Assembly (NCBI GenBank): GCA_030620095.1
Contig: JAUTXW010000141.1
Location: forward strand, 100,977 to 164,976
Direction of reading: 5' to 3'
From: Kuschelorhynchus macadamiae
Taxonomy: Eukaryota; Arthropoda; Insecta; Coleoptera; Curculionidae
Length of the DNA stretch: 64,000 nucleotides
In this document: positions 24,256 to 36,416 of the stretch, piece by piece
How the letters are laid out: each line of letters begins with the position of its first letter
How positions within the stretch are numbered: the stretch's first letter is position 1
The notes under the pieces: model-generated
What the model saw: only the letters and a program-made list of their open reading frames with translations
Databases searched by the model: none
What the model was told of the DNA's origin: nothing
Program-made: the position numbers and the translations under genes

Positions 24256-27200
24256 ATATTTTGTCTCACCACGAGAAATGAGAAGATGCGATACAGATAA
24301 GAAGTATGTATTTTTTGATTGTTTGCTAAAAATGTTTCATATACAGGGTGTTGCAAATTCGATGTTCACCAGTCGTATCTCGGAAACGGTAATAGATACA
24401 GTGAAATTTAAATCAGGGCAAAGCGGCATAATTCAGTGTTCAACAAAATGCCGTTTTAAATTTTAAAATATTTCGAATATTTACGAAGATATTTAGAAAA
24501 AACTGCTTCTATTTGATGATATACGTCAAAATAAATCTCACATTATCATTCACCATTTTCGACTGTCTTATTTCAAATAGTCGAAAAAATCTGTTTTATG
24601 CTTAATAATTTGTACGTTTTATTCTGAATTCAACGGCATAACACACTTGATATTTATTAAACATATAGGGCTGAAAACTCATCATCAATACAAACAAGTA
24701 CTTTCTATACAAAATTATACATTTTTACTCGTGAGTTTGGAATTTATTAGGTTTAAAAACGCATTTCGCTTAAAGAAAATTTTAATGATTTGGCAAGTCC
24801 CGGTCCTCAACATTTTTTAAAAACTGACTTGTATTTTTTTGTTGCGGTTTTGTAAACTCCTGAGTGACTGATAACATCCTAATACGACAATAATTTATTC
24901 GTATTTCAGCTTCGAATCGAATAAAAGTATCAATACTATCCTGAATGAAATTCCATCATTAAAATTAAAAGTCTCCTATTAATAACTAGTTCGATGACAA
25001 TGGGCCCACACAGCAATTCGCTCTTCACTTTGGTAATAATACCTGGAACACATTGATACTTATTTTTAATGAAAAATAAGACAAGCAAAAAAATTAAATA
25101 ACTGCTCTCTCGTTAAGAAAGATTTAAAATTATAGCAGTTAAAGTATTAACAACTATCAACTCTTTACTATGTAACAATTTTTTATATAAAAAAGTTAAA
25201 CCCACACTATGCTTACCTCTTGAGGTAATTCAAAAAATCTATTTCTTTAGCTTCTCGCAAACGTTCAAAATAATTTTTAGACAATTCCACAAATTTTTCT
25301 GCCTTGGTTTCATTCAAGATTTTTTTCGTATCTTTCTTCATGCTTTTCTTGATCTCTTCATTTTTAATCTGCAAAAAAATATAGTATAGTGGCAGTAGGT
25401 ACTACTAGTTTCCTAACATTTCAAAACTTTTTATTCAGAAAATTCTATATTCTAAGATGCTTAAAGTTCTTAGTTTTAACATATTTCAACATACTTTAGA
25501 TCTTCCTTGAATAATCCAGTTTTTAATGACATGCCAGCTACACAAGAGCCTTCTTGGAGTTGCTTCCATTTCCTTCACCCATGCGTTATAATACTTCGGA
25601 TCATCATCAGTCATTTTACTACATGTCCAAGTTTTTCTCGAAGGACACCTAAAAAAATTTCTTGTATAACCTAATCCAATCTATTACTTAAAAAAAATGC
25701 CACGAGGAAACCCATATTTTTGTCATCTTTCACAAGGATAATAATCAAATCCATCCTTTCTGGTTTGTGCAATGTGTACCATCCATACATATTATTTACT
25801 AAAATCCCTTAATTTGCTTTCCATATTCTCGTTCATAAATCCTATGCAAAAATCTTCTACTCGAAGTAATGGATAATCTGCACCTTAAATAGAAAACCAA
25901 ATTTTATTAGTAGAAAGCTAAAATATTTTTCTAAACTAAGATAGTGGCAAACAATGACAAACACAATAAGGCATGCCTTATTTTTTTTATTTATTTCAAT
26001 AATCAATTTAGGTGAAAAACAATAGTATGCATAGTAAGCTTTGCTTTATTATAACTAACCGAAGCAAAAAAAAAGAAATCTCCATGTGTATGGCAAAATG
26101 TATTTGTCGTATATATTGTAGGTATACTAACCCTGCTGTTTGAAAAAGAAACAAAATTTTTTTCCATTGGCGTTCCATTCTTTAATTTTTGGGGCAACCG
26201 CAATCATAGTATTCTCATGTTTCCTCTTTGCTATATTATGCTTCTTCATCAAATAAGCAACATCCTTTCTATTAATAGCATTAATTCTCTGAATTTTGTC
26301 GGTTCCTGATTTTCTGGCATCAAGTATAACTCTATCTGCAGGGACCCCATTAGCCAATTTTCAACCATCACTATCTTCTCCGATTTTGACAAATGCTGAG
26401 TTCTGATTTCTTCATCATGCCCTACATGTGTTTTTCAAAATGTCACAGTACTCTGACCTAAAATTCACATTAACTAGAGTAACACACTGTACATCAGAGA
26501 TTTGATATAAATTACAACATAGTCAGATATATACAGGACCTATCTAAGTATTTAATCAACAATATACCAGAGCATATCTCTGGAACTTAAAATTATAAAT
26601 ATTCATTCATATTGAAAATTTGTAAACAGCATACTGAATGCATTTGTACACAGAATGTAATATCAACAAAGCTATTTATTTTAAGATAAGTAATTACTTA
26701 ATACATACCTGATTCCCAGAGCTTAACTTCTAAACGGGATGGACAAACACCATGCATTCTTGTAGAACCAGATGCTTTCTCTGTTGTTCTAATATAATGG
26801 CTCTCATATCCTAAAAATAATAAAGTAGAAACACTAGTTTTTTCAAATCCAGCTTTAGTCGACCTACCATATGAATTACTTCGATTACAATTATAAGTTT
26901 TCCCTATGTGGTCAATATTTTGTCGAGTTCTACATACAGCATACTTTATTTCTATCCTACTTACCCCTAACCATTTCTCATATTCTTCTTTGCTAAAAGA
27001 ATCAAACATTAATGCTTCAACTTTTATCTTGTGACTTCGTTCCAGATGAAGCCTGTTGTATCTTCCACAGGCAAATTCATTGTCTGTACATAAAGGGCAT
27101 ATAACGTGTGCCTTTCTGCTACATTGGACATCCTGTTCCTGGTTATGAATGCTTTTAATGTGTTTGTTTTTTGCTGAAACACTGGAAAATTCAAAGTCAC

Positions 27201-27575
27201 ATATTGGGCACGTTTTATTTGAGCGTGTAGTTTTTACTTCCATGATGAGAATAGTCGCACCAGAAACTATTGACACCAAACTAAGGGCTGTGCTCAAATA
27301 AAACACTTGAATAATAAACTGAAATCCTAAACTTTTTAATCTCGAACACAGTTTTTATAAAACTCCGACTTTGAATAAAAACAAAGGCAAAAAATTCGCA
27401 GTAAAAAAGCGCCAAATTGAAAATATCGCTTTTTGACAGCTTTCATATTAAAATCGCCCGCGCTGAAATTTCAAACGGCCAATGACACCCGATGTCAAAC
27501 GAAGAAAGCCGAGGATCGGGTTGATTTTAGTGGCGTCTCATGTTTAGTATGTCGTGAGACAAAACACATCCAACC
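24256..27575 (-). mobile_element. MULE (MuDR-type) DNA transposon, tentative bounds
   Basis: The inner transposase gene is well supported; the bounds are not. TTTTGTCTCAC at 24259-24269 and its inverted match GTGAGACAAAA at 27554-27564 flank the gene, with further partial similarity around them. This could be a decayed TIR pair. I could not find a 9-bp target duplication. A mariner-type end scrap (ACAGGGTGTTGCAAATTCG, from about 24343) lies inside these bounds and is presumably a separate relic. Confidence 0.4.
24980..27243 (-). pseudogene. MULE transposase with introns and N-terminal zinc fingers
   Basis: Five minus-strand coding blocks with splice-like borders. Block 1, 27243-26709, starts MEVKTTRSNKTCPICDFEF; it has C2H2-like fingers (CPICDFEF...HIKSIH and CPLCTDNEF...HLERSH) and ends at AG|GTATGT. 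Block 2, 26457-26132, has DRVILDARKSGTDKI and KKHNIAKRKHENTMIAVAPK. Block 3, 25883-25495, reads DYPLLRVEDFCIGFMNE, NMGFPVAFFLSNRL, QEIFLGVLREKLGHVV, MTDDDPKYYNAWVKEME and RRLLCSWHVIKNW. Block 4, 25368-25217, follows TTTGCAG and ends AAGAG|GTAAGC. Block 5, about 25042-24980, reads YYYQSEERIAVWAHCHR. The DGTH-like, TDDDP and CxWH motifs and the W-H-C region match MULE transposases. Phases join across the introns (for example CAG CAG G|GT GCA). Stops and shifts in blocks 2 and 3 mark it as a pseudogene. Confidence 0.75.
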
Positions 27576-27689
27576 GAGCGAGGTATTAATGGAAAATACT
27601 CTGGAAGGAGAAATAAATTCGTCCAGAATAAAACGCTAGTTCTAAACGCGAAAATTGCGTGTAGATCTGAACAAGTCTATAATATGTAT

Positions 27690-27806
<117 letters not shown>

Positions 27807-30261
27807 GAGCTCTTTTACTATTTCCGCTGTGAATGTTTTCAGACAATCTCACAAGTCAAATGAAAAAAAAATCTTCCTTGCTCCAGCCCAAATAAATAAA
27901 TAAACACACTCGTAGTAAGATATAATTATATACTTGCTACTTAAAATAATTTAAAAAAAAAAAATTTTAATATTCCCGATTGGAATCGCCGCAATTAATA
28001 GCAGGTATTATTCACATTATAATAATAGAATGGACATTAAAGGAACCCCGCAAGAGGCTAATTTAATACTATAAAATACGTCAATTTTACTAATAGATTC
28101 GCAGATGATAACAAAAAATCATCTGAACATCATTTTTAAGCAACTTATCAAAATTATAACTACATTTTCCCTGGCTAAATTATAATAAAATAATTGAATA
28201 TATTTGATATAATGCAGATCTCGTTATCCTGAACAAAAATTCCCGTGGTCACAATTTAATCTTCCCATTGGACATCTTGCTCAAAAAGCCCAAAATCACG
28301 AAATAAAGAAATTAAAATTTTCCGGAACTATTTCTAAAACTAACAAAAATATATTTAAATGACTTTTACACTTTTACTATGTTCTGATCCTTATATAACC
28401 AGTTTAAAGGAATCACCAAAGAAAGAATTAACTAAGTTTTGTTGACAGGCTTTAAAGGTTTTTCTTCAGACTCCAGAAAAAAAATGTTCAAAAATAAAAT
28501 GAGGCGCTAAAGAATTTGAAGATGAAATCAATATTTGCCCCTGTCTGTAATCAAAATTAAACGTGTTTAGTTTCATTCCATGATTTATTGAATATAAGTC
28601 TCGAATCTAAAAATGATATAATTTTAATCGCACGGGCGATCTGTGGATCGACTGGATATAGGATGTTTTAAAATCGATGTTCTCTTGTGACCTCTTGTCC
28701 ATTTAAGAAATATACTTACATATTAATTACCTTATAACTTCTAAAAATAAAATAATACTGTATCAACTTTGGAAAGATAAGGAACAAAAACTAAATAACA
28801 AAGGTTTTTAATTAATTTATTTTTATTAGATGAGAATATCTGACAAATTGCAAATTTGTATAACTTACTATACTTTTGTCAACCAATTTTTAGTGGTCTT
28901 CCAGGATTCGTGGGAAAAAATAAAATATCTCGAAAAGTATTTTAGATATTATTATTATATTTAGATATAAAATAACTTAATACAAATGAGATGTAATCCA
29001 TAAGATAATCAAAAAAATCGGAACGAGTAAAAAAGTGTTTGCAGAATATGCACACCTCATTGAGTGGCGAAATATTTAAACTATATTAGGTTTTAAGTCT
29101 AAAATTACTATACGCCTCCAAACCAAATATGTCTTAAATTTTTACATTTAGGAAATCAAGTTCAACTTTTTGGTAGCACCCTGTATTTACCTACCGGGTA
29201 TAACTCAATGTACTTTTAAAATCCTCCTCCTAACACTATTCTATTTTATTTAAAAGAAGGGCTTCTCACTGTTCATACTCCCTGGCAATATCACCTATAT
29301 TATACTAACCATGATCTTATCTAGCAAAAATATTGATGCCCATGTATTCACTTGTATGAGTAAACACCATTTTCAATTAGAATATTAATGTTAAGCTCAC
29401 ACTGCTGACCCAGTATGGCCAAGCCTGTTGGGTACCGAACATTTTTTGGTTAAAAACATATTTTAAACCATTAAGTATTCTTAAAGCAGCACGTTCCCAA
29501 TTAAACAATGGCATAAAGACGCCTCTGTACGAAAGACAAAATTTACCGCCTCGCACTCGACCAATTTGTACATAGCAAACAAATGACAATAGATCTCATA
29601 TCTCGGAATCTAATTAGCTCGCTCGGTATATGGCCAACCGAGATTAATTTGCATTGAATCAACCGCGCCAAACAAAGATGGAGAGTGTGAGCCGCCGCAA
29701 TGCCACAATGGACTAGACCAATTGGTACTTAAGTACTATCATAAATAGCTGCGTGGTAGTGCTAATTCTGTCTAGGATATTGTTTGCGGTACTCTTTATT
29801 TTGTTCAGGGACTGAGAGGAGCAATTCGTTTGTATATTTAATAACAGAAAATTGGGCCGTGTTTTAAAAATTCAGTTGACAACGAAACACATTTACTATG
29901 GTTAAGGAATTGTATATATCAGCCAGAACGGAAGGTAGGGACAATACAACTTATCAAGCTTTTCATCTTTATATTCCTAGTATAGCCTTTATCCAAAGAT
30001 AGACCTGACCTACATACAGAAATGCCACAAACAGTATAGTCACAGCCCTCTTTATTTCCGAGCTACAAGGCGATATTGAAAATATTGCATTTCAGGTATC
30101 CTTTGCCTCTCAGTTGTATGACTTGTCAAAAAGCAGAAAACGAATCCTATTAGAACTCTTTACGTAGAATCCTCTGGCATAGTCAGCTTTTTTTGTAAAT
30201 ATTACTGTTTTTAAAATATTGGCCAAAGCTTGTTTTTTTAAATAGGACACCCTGTATATTT
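27807..30261. other. long gene-poor stretch with mariner-end scraps
   Basis: No supported gene over 2.4 kb. TAGCACCCTGTATTTA near 29174 and GGACACCCTGTATA near 30247 look like right ends of mariner-type elements, without readable left partners. A 70-codon minus-strand frame at 29377-29589 contains ERAALRILNG, faintly like LINE C-terminal residues, but I cannot support it. A somewhat GC-richer patch lies at 29625-29750. Confidence 0.45.
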
Positions 30262-31911
30262 GTCAAGAAATTAATTTGTCTTTTTACAAACTTCTCAAAA
30301 CTATATAAGAGTATGGGTTTATTTTAATAAAAAACATCAAAAATCCTAATTTTCATAATTCGGATTCAATATGCAAATAGGCCATGCAAAATAATGCTGC
30401 TTTTTATTTAAAGTCATTAATTATGCTAACAATAAATTACGAGAATTATGTAATAACAGCTATCTAATCAATATATCTATTGATAATTTTACACAAACCT
30501 ACTTGCTACCTACCTACATTTATGTAACAAAAGGAAAACACATTAACAAATTATTATTGTCCAATAAGCCTATCAGGAAAAACCAACTTTGAAAGTCGTA
30601 GCACAAGCACCACAGTAATCAAGTAATAATCAAAAAAATTATTCAAACAATTTTATTTCAAATAATTTTCTTACTCGTTTTAAGGAATTAAGCAAAACAG
30701 CGAGATTATTTTGTAAGTAGCGAAAATATCCTCTTATTGCGTTTCCTAAATCTTGAATATTATCAACGAATTTTTTAAATTTTGTTCTCTAGTTATCCCT
30801 ATATAAAGAAGTTCAATATCGACAAGTCTGGGGACCTAACGGGGCATCCTATAGGCCCATTGGTTCCATTGATTGGTAAAATTATTCTCCAAAAATAACC
30901 TAGCCATTTGAGAACCGTGTGCAGAAGCCTCATCCTGTTAAAAATAAATGTTGTATACATGCGCTAAAAGAACATCCTTCAAACAAATCAGGTATAGCTG
31001 TCTTTAAAATTTCTAGTAGCGATTAGCTGTTGGATTTCCCTCAAACATATAAAATTTCATCTGTGTTCAGTGAAGCAAGACACATTAAAACCAATCTTGC
31101 CTTACTGTGTTTTGGGAAATATATGGTGATGATTTTCCTGGAATCTGCTATTGTCTCTATTAAGTATAACAGAATTACTAAAATATGCTTCGTCTGACCA
31201 TATAACCTCCATTTTAAAATCTCTAATCATATCACATTTTTCTCGATACCAATTGCAGAAGACTACCCGAAGTTGAGCATCCCCAGGGTATAAGTGCTCG
31301 ACAAGCCTAAATTTGTATGGTTGTTATTTGTGGTTATTTAGAATTTTTTTGAACGTTAATATTTGAAATCTCTACCCTTTTTTCACCGGCTCTCCAGAAG
31401 TTTGTAGGGTAAGCTTCTGCATTAGCCGAAAATTTGATTTCCTCAGCCTCTTGATTTTCTTTATTATTGGGATTGTTAAATGTCCCTTGATCAAATAAAT
31501 TCTTGTTTATTCGGTAAGAAGTAAATATATTAGGTTGCCTCTTTTCTGCATACCTAAATAAAAATTAAGCAATAGTATTTAAATATACCTAAAAACCACC
31601 TAATTACCTGTTAAAATACATTCCAGAGGCCGCTTCATCACTTTCATTATTTTATGTAAAACAATCTAACATATCGTATTTCTGGAAATGTTTGAAAGTT
31701 TGGTTTTCTGCTATAATCACAAATATACTTACACAATAAATAAATACAAAAAACTAGCAAAAACAAAATTCGGAAACTGTCACTTGCTTTCAAGTAAACA
31801 ATAAAAGGCATTGATTTGCATGGCCTAGTGCACAGTTTTGAATGCGAATTCTGTTATATATTTGTGAGAAACTTGTAAAAAGACAAATTAATTTCTTGAC
31901 AAAGTGAAATA
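30262..31911 (-). mobile_element. decayed mariner-type element M3 with inverted ends
   Basis: The left sequence TTTGTCAAGAAATTAATTTG followed by TCTTTTTACAA is repeated in inverted orientation at about 31880-31911. The inverted similarity extends inward to GGCCATGCAAA (about 30382 and 31820). A transposase remnant fills the centre. The outermost bases and TA flanks are not cleanly preserved. Confidence 0.65.
30640..31560 (-). pseudogene. mariner-type transposase M3, degenerate
   Basis: On the minus strand the fragments run in order. An N-terminal part reads GTFNNPNNKENQEAEEI and NFWRAGEKRVEISNINVQK, then VEHLYPGDAQLRVVFCNWY. The first catalytic block is MEVIWSDEAYFSNSV (about 31190). The second is QDEASAHGSQMARLFLENNF, where Asp remains but the usual GAPAH is EASAH. 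The third is PDLSILNFF, where Asn sits where Asp is expected. The C-terminal part is FVDNIQDLGNAIRGYFRYLQ. At least four stops or shifts lie between. Order and motifs support a Tc1/mariner transposase; the subfamily cannot be set because the third catalytic residue is changed and the spacing damaged. Confidence 0.7.
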
Positions 31912-32379
31912 TATTGCAAGGTAAAAGACTACAAATATTTTAACATAATTAATTCATCTTATGAACTTTTAATTACATCATTATTAAATCAATAATTAAA
32001 GTTCTTACAATATTTTTTTATCACTATTAATGCGTAAGAGAAACGGGAAATGTAATTCCAGCGAACTAACTCTCTTAAATTTTTTTTGTCGTCATGAAAC
32101 ACATTAGTGTACCCTGTGGTTTGTAAAAACTTGATTCGTCGTTGTTGCGCATGTAGTTTTCGTTACTGTGCAAGTGATGTAAAATTAACAAATTCTAAGC
32201 GGTTTTAATTAATTTGTTATCATTTATTTATTTAAAAATAAATAGATAAAACAGCGACAAAAATTTAAAACCTAATACAGTGCCCTAGTGTGACGTCTAT
32301 AAATCCAAAGCAGGTCCTCGGTTAGGGATATGAAGTCATTACTCTACTCCTATAATCTATTTCAGTCTTGGAAACAGGT
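31912..32379. other. AT-rich spacer, no gene seen
   Basis: No gene or clear repeat recognised; the sequence leads into the 5' part of the plus-strand LINE. Confidence 0.45.
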
Positions 32380-35043
32380 TTAGGAAATTGTATGTTGCAA
32401 TGGAGGAAGTATCACTTATTTGTAGTTCCGTATATAAATGGAAGAATTTCACTTCCTATCGGTAACTCCTTATTAATTTCCTGTCGTGGAGTACGATTAT
32501 TATATTTTCTAATTTTAATTTGCCTCTTTTAAAATGGTCAGCTTCTCAGAATGGTGTCGATTTGCTCCCGACTAATGTCACGGATCCCTGTAATCAGTGT
32601 CTTTCCGATTCGTTTTTCTTCAATAATTTAAAACAATTTAATAATATCTCAAATGTAAATAACAGAATATTAGACCTTATATTATAAAATGTTAGTAGAT
32701 GTGATTCCCCTTTAGTGGCTGAGGATGCTCATCATGTGTGGCTGGATATTAATATCGATCTCACCTTGGCAAAAAATCTTCCTTGTAGTAGTTATCTAAG
32801 AGCAAAATTTAGGGAAGCAGGCTTTTCTCTTATTAACAATAAAATAAACAATTATGATTGGAATTTCGTTTTTGGTTCTGGTGATATAGATGCGAATGTT
32901 CGTACACTTTACACAATATTAGAAAATATAATCGTTAATAACGTGCCAAAAGTAGTCATAAAAAAATCACAATATCCTGTTTGTTTCTCAAAAGATACGG
33001 TTAGATTGATTAAGAATAAGAATAAGGTTCATGGTAAGTGGAAGACCTACAACAATGCAGGTGACTACACTCGTTTCTCATATTTAAGAAAAGAAGTTAA
33101 AGCAAGTATTAAAAAAGACTACAAAAATTATATTGATAAAACTGAGGGTTGTATAAAAAGTGATACAAAATATTTTTGGTCTTTTTTAAGTATTAAAAGA
33201 AATAGCAAATTTTTACCAAATAGTTTTTCATATAACGATTTACATGCTTCTACGAATAAAGACATATGTGAACTTTTTTCTAGATACTTTAGCAGCGTCT
33301 TTGAACCATGTATGACCCCGTCTCAAGTTAACTATGTTCCCTCTTTAAATTGTTTCACCGTAAATCATATCTCAGAGCAAAGTATTAAAAGAGCGTTAGC
33401 TAATATCGATCGATTTTTTCTGAAGTCATGTCCAAGTCTCTGTCAACCATTATATATATTATATAACAAGTGCATTATGGTTGGTATCTACCCAAAGCTT
33501 TGGAAAATAGTACCTGTATTCAAATCAGGTGTAAAGACTAGCGGGGCTAATTATAGACCAGTTTCATTGCTTAGTCACTTTGGAAAATTATTTGAAACAC
33601 TTATTTATGAGCAGCTATTTTTCAATATAAAATGTATTAAAGATTGTAATCAACATGGTTTTTATAGTGGTCGCTCTGTTCTTACAAATTTAATTCCTTT
33701 TACTCAAAATATATATGAAGCTATGAAGAGCGATCTGGAAACGTGCGCTGTATATACCGATTTTTCCAAGGCTTTCGATAAAGTCCATCACCCTACTCTT
33801 TTAATTAAGCTTAATAATTTCGGAGTTCACGGCAACTTGCTCCGGCTTATGGAAAGTTATTTAAAGGACAGGTCACAATATATAGCTCTGAACGGTGTTC
33901 GATCAAATTATGCAGTTGTTACCTCTGGGGTGCCCCAGGGGTCACATCTTATCTAGATTTACTATTTAGTATTTTCTTAAATGATATTGGAGAGTGTTTT
34001 ACTCACTCAAGTTACTGTTTGTACGCTGATGATCTTAAAATCTCTAAAACCATTAATAACGATGTTGACCTTAGAAATCTGCAAACTGACTTAAATTGCT
34101 TTTCGAACTACTGCAAAAAGAATAGGCTTTTTATTAATCTAGATAAGTGTCAATGCATCATGTTTACTAGGAAAATATTGAAGCCTTACAGTAATTACAG
34201 TGTGTACATAAATAATTCGAAACTGAAGTATAGCGACACGGTCAAAGATCTGGGTATAAGTTTGGATTTCAGGCTCACGTTTGATAAACATATAGAACTA
34301 ATTACACAAAAGGCGCTAAGAAATTTAGGTTTTTTACTGCGTATCACTACTGGGTTTTTAAAAGTATCCTCATTAATCATTCTGTTTAATACACTAGTTA
34401 GACCTCTACTTGAATACGCGACTACAGTTTGGAATCCTATGTATCAAACATATATAACTCGAATAGGATCTATGCAGAAAAAATTCGTTAATGCTTTAAA
34501 TTATCGTTTTAATAGAGAGGGACATTTTTTTACGTATACCGATAATTTAAAATTTTATAATATGCAATCATTGGAGAGTCGGCGAAAATGTTTTGATATA
34601 TTTTTTGTTTATAAAATAATAAATAATTTAATCGAATCAGATTACTGCTTAAACAAAATTTCATTTAACGCTAATTTATATAATCTTCGCGCTTTTCTAT
34701 ATACCCAGATCAAGCTCTAACTACTTTTTAAACTCACCATTTATGCGATGTACGCGAACGTTTAATAATCTTGTCCGGAGCGACTGCGATTTGTTTAATT
34801 TACATGTCCTAGCTTTTAAGAGACATGTCAAAAATAATTTGAGTTAGGATTATTGAGTTCTTTATTTTACTAATACTTTTTGTTCAACAAATTGAGTTTA
34901 CCTTAGTTCTAGGTTTTTCTTAGCAATAAGTTATTTTAAGTTTAGTTATAGTTAGCCTGCTCAACCGCATTGTATAAAACTATCCTGTCATAGGGCAGAT
35001 CAAAATGCCTGTTGGATGGCCTTATAAATAAATAAATAAATAA
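32380..35043 (+). mobile_element. jockey/CR1-type LINE, plus strand
   Basis: Partial endonuclease, then a nearly complete reverse transcriptase and C-terminal region, a short 3' untranslated region and a (TAAA)n tail at about 35024-35043. It lies tail to tail with a second LINE fragment whose matching tail begins at 35151. Confidence 0.8.
32500..34722 (+). pseudogene. LINE endonuclease/reverse transcriptase (broken)
   Basis: The frame enters the endonuclease C-terminal half at NFNLPLLKWSASQNGVDLL, continues through NNRILDLIL, meets a TAA stop at about 32687, then SPLVAEDAHHVWLDINIDL. The RT blocks follow: YRPVSLLSHFGKLFETLI, CNQHGFYSGRSVLTNLI, VYTDFSKAFDKVHHPTLL and VTSGVPQGSHL. A frame break near 33955 separates these from LYADDLKISKTIN, the intact catalytic YADD. 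The thumb and C-terminal segments are LDKCQCIMFTRK, LGISLDFRLTFDKHI and LVRPLLEYATTVWNP, ending near 34720. Two main lesions suggest moderate age. The endonuclease would nick target DNA and the RT extend from it. Confidence 0.85.
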
Positions 35044-35150
35044 TTGACCGTCTAATATCCTCATTGTAAATAATTTTGGTTACAATTAAGGAGAGCTCTA
35101 TAAACTGAATAATTAATAACTAATTGCTTCTGTGCGGAACTAAATCTTCT

Positions 35151-35690
35151 TTTATTTATTTATTTATTTATTTACAAACTCAACAGATCCATTTACAGAG
35201 TAGGAAGGAAAACTTAGATATAATTTTATTATTAAATAGATTGATACAAAGACTTCTTAAGGGCATTCAAAGTTATGTTAAAAATATCATACAGATCTCT
35301 ATACTGATTGTAAAGTTTACACATTAATATTATAGGTGAATTGCAATAATAATAATACGTACAGGCCGTATCAACATAAAAAGTTAAAGGTCTCCTAGCT
35401 CTATATGATGGAACATTGAAATTTACAAAATTTAGTAAGTTTGGATCATCAATTTGGTTATTTAGCAATTTATACAAAAATATTAATTGTCATAGATTTC
35501 TGATACCCATAATAGGGACATACCATACTACTTCTAACATATGAAATATACAATAATCGGATGCAGCTAATGTTTCTGAAAGACTGAAAGAGTTTCTTAC
35601 AATAAACCTATACATTCTAGAAGCTCTATTTACAATATCCAGTATTTGTGGTTTAAAAGATAAACTGGCATCAAATCTTATGAGATATCA
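35151..35690 (-). pseudogene. LINE C-terminal fragment, minus strand
   Basis: The minus strand reads DASLSFKPQILDIVNRASRM, YRFIVRNSFSLSETL, YCIFHMLEVVWYVP, a stop, then FLYKLLNNQIDDPNLLNFV and NVPSYRARRPLTFYVDTACT. This aligns in order with the C-terminal part of the plus-strand LINE at 34.2-34.7 kb (LDFRLTFDKHI and following), so it is a related but diverged LINE. It ends in an (AAAT)n tail at 35151-35170. The 5' truncation is severe: no catalytic motif is present. Confidence 0.75.
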
Positions 35691-35699
35691 AATTATAAA

Positions 35700-36113
35700 G
35701 TGCTTAAACTAGCCTGTCGGGACAAACACGTTTTCTCAAATTTATGTAAAATTGCGAAATTTATAATGTTTGTGAATTTGAAATTCTTAGAGGAACGTTG
35801 GCCATTTTATTAGCGAATATCCGTTTGCGAAAACGGTATGTGGTTGTAAGCCTCGTAAATAAAAAGGATACTGCGAATAAAGTTGTATACAGTAAGACAA
35901 TGTCAAACATTTCTTGCAGCATCTCAAACGAGACAGAAACTGGTTAGAAATGAAAGATCTATAGAATCACAAAATGTCATACAAATTGAAAACTAACAAA
36001 AAAATGTATGCAAATTTTGTAAATTATGTTCATAATATTTGTAATAATTTCCCTATTAATCTTCATCTCAGTTAATATTCCCGCTTTTTTATAAAATCCC
36101 CTAGGGAATAAAG
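35700..36113. other. spacer, no gene seen
   Basis: AT-rich sequence with no recognised feature between the LINE fragment and the palindromic module at 36.1 kb. Confidence 0.5.
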
Positions 36114-36121
36114 TTGCCTAA

Positions 36122-36319
36122 CATCCCGTTGTTAAGGGCAACCGATATTTTCCTGAGTAACTGTCACGTACGACAGATAAAATGGGCTGCTTACAACACA
36201 GGGTGAAAGAATAGTATTTTCCCCCTCCCTGTATTGTAAGCAACCTATTTTGACACTGCTTTGACAGACGTAAGTGAAAGTTACTCAACAAGGTATTGGT
36301 TGCCCTTAACGACAGGATG
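36122..36319. repeat. palindromic MITE-like module, TAA flanks, left of the Crypton
   Basis: The left arm CATCCCGTTGTTAAGGGCAA (36122-36141) pairs with the inverted right arm ending at 36319. Complementarity continues inward through GAGTAAC and TTGCTTACAA or CTGCTTACAA to CACAGGG at the centre, so nearly the whole 198 bp can fold back. TAA lies directly outside both arms (36119-36121 and 36320-36322), as in Harbinger-type MITEs. The central CCCCTCCCTGTATTGTAA recurs inverted at 37674-37692 on the other side of the tyrosine recombinase. Confidence 0.6.
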
Positions 36320-36338
36320 TAAGTCAACTTACATCCCT
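36316..36338. repeat. short palindrome, GGATGTAAGT arms
   Basis: Perfect 10-bp arms, GGATGTAAGT and ACTTACATCC, around a two-base centre. It overlaps the right tip of the palindromic module. The same arm motif forms the outer part of the hairpin at 37714-37778. Confidence 0.8.
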
Positions 36339-36416
36339 AGGGAAATAATAATCTAAAATTATTATAAGTAGCTTTAATTTTTGATTGCATCAACATATTA
36401 CAAAAATCCGGTGATA

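Noticed and set aside
24343..24600. A mariner starting ACAGGGTGTTGCAAATTCG
   Set aside because: Only one end is visible; no matching right end or transposase could be tied to it.
27433..27639. 68-codon plus-strand frame as a host gene
   Set aside because: No recognisable motif, and it overlaps the presumed leader and end of the MULE.
29377..29589. LINE C-terminal fragment on the minus strand
   Set aside because: Only ERAALRILNG is suggestive; no neighbouring RT sequence supports it.
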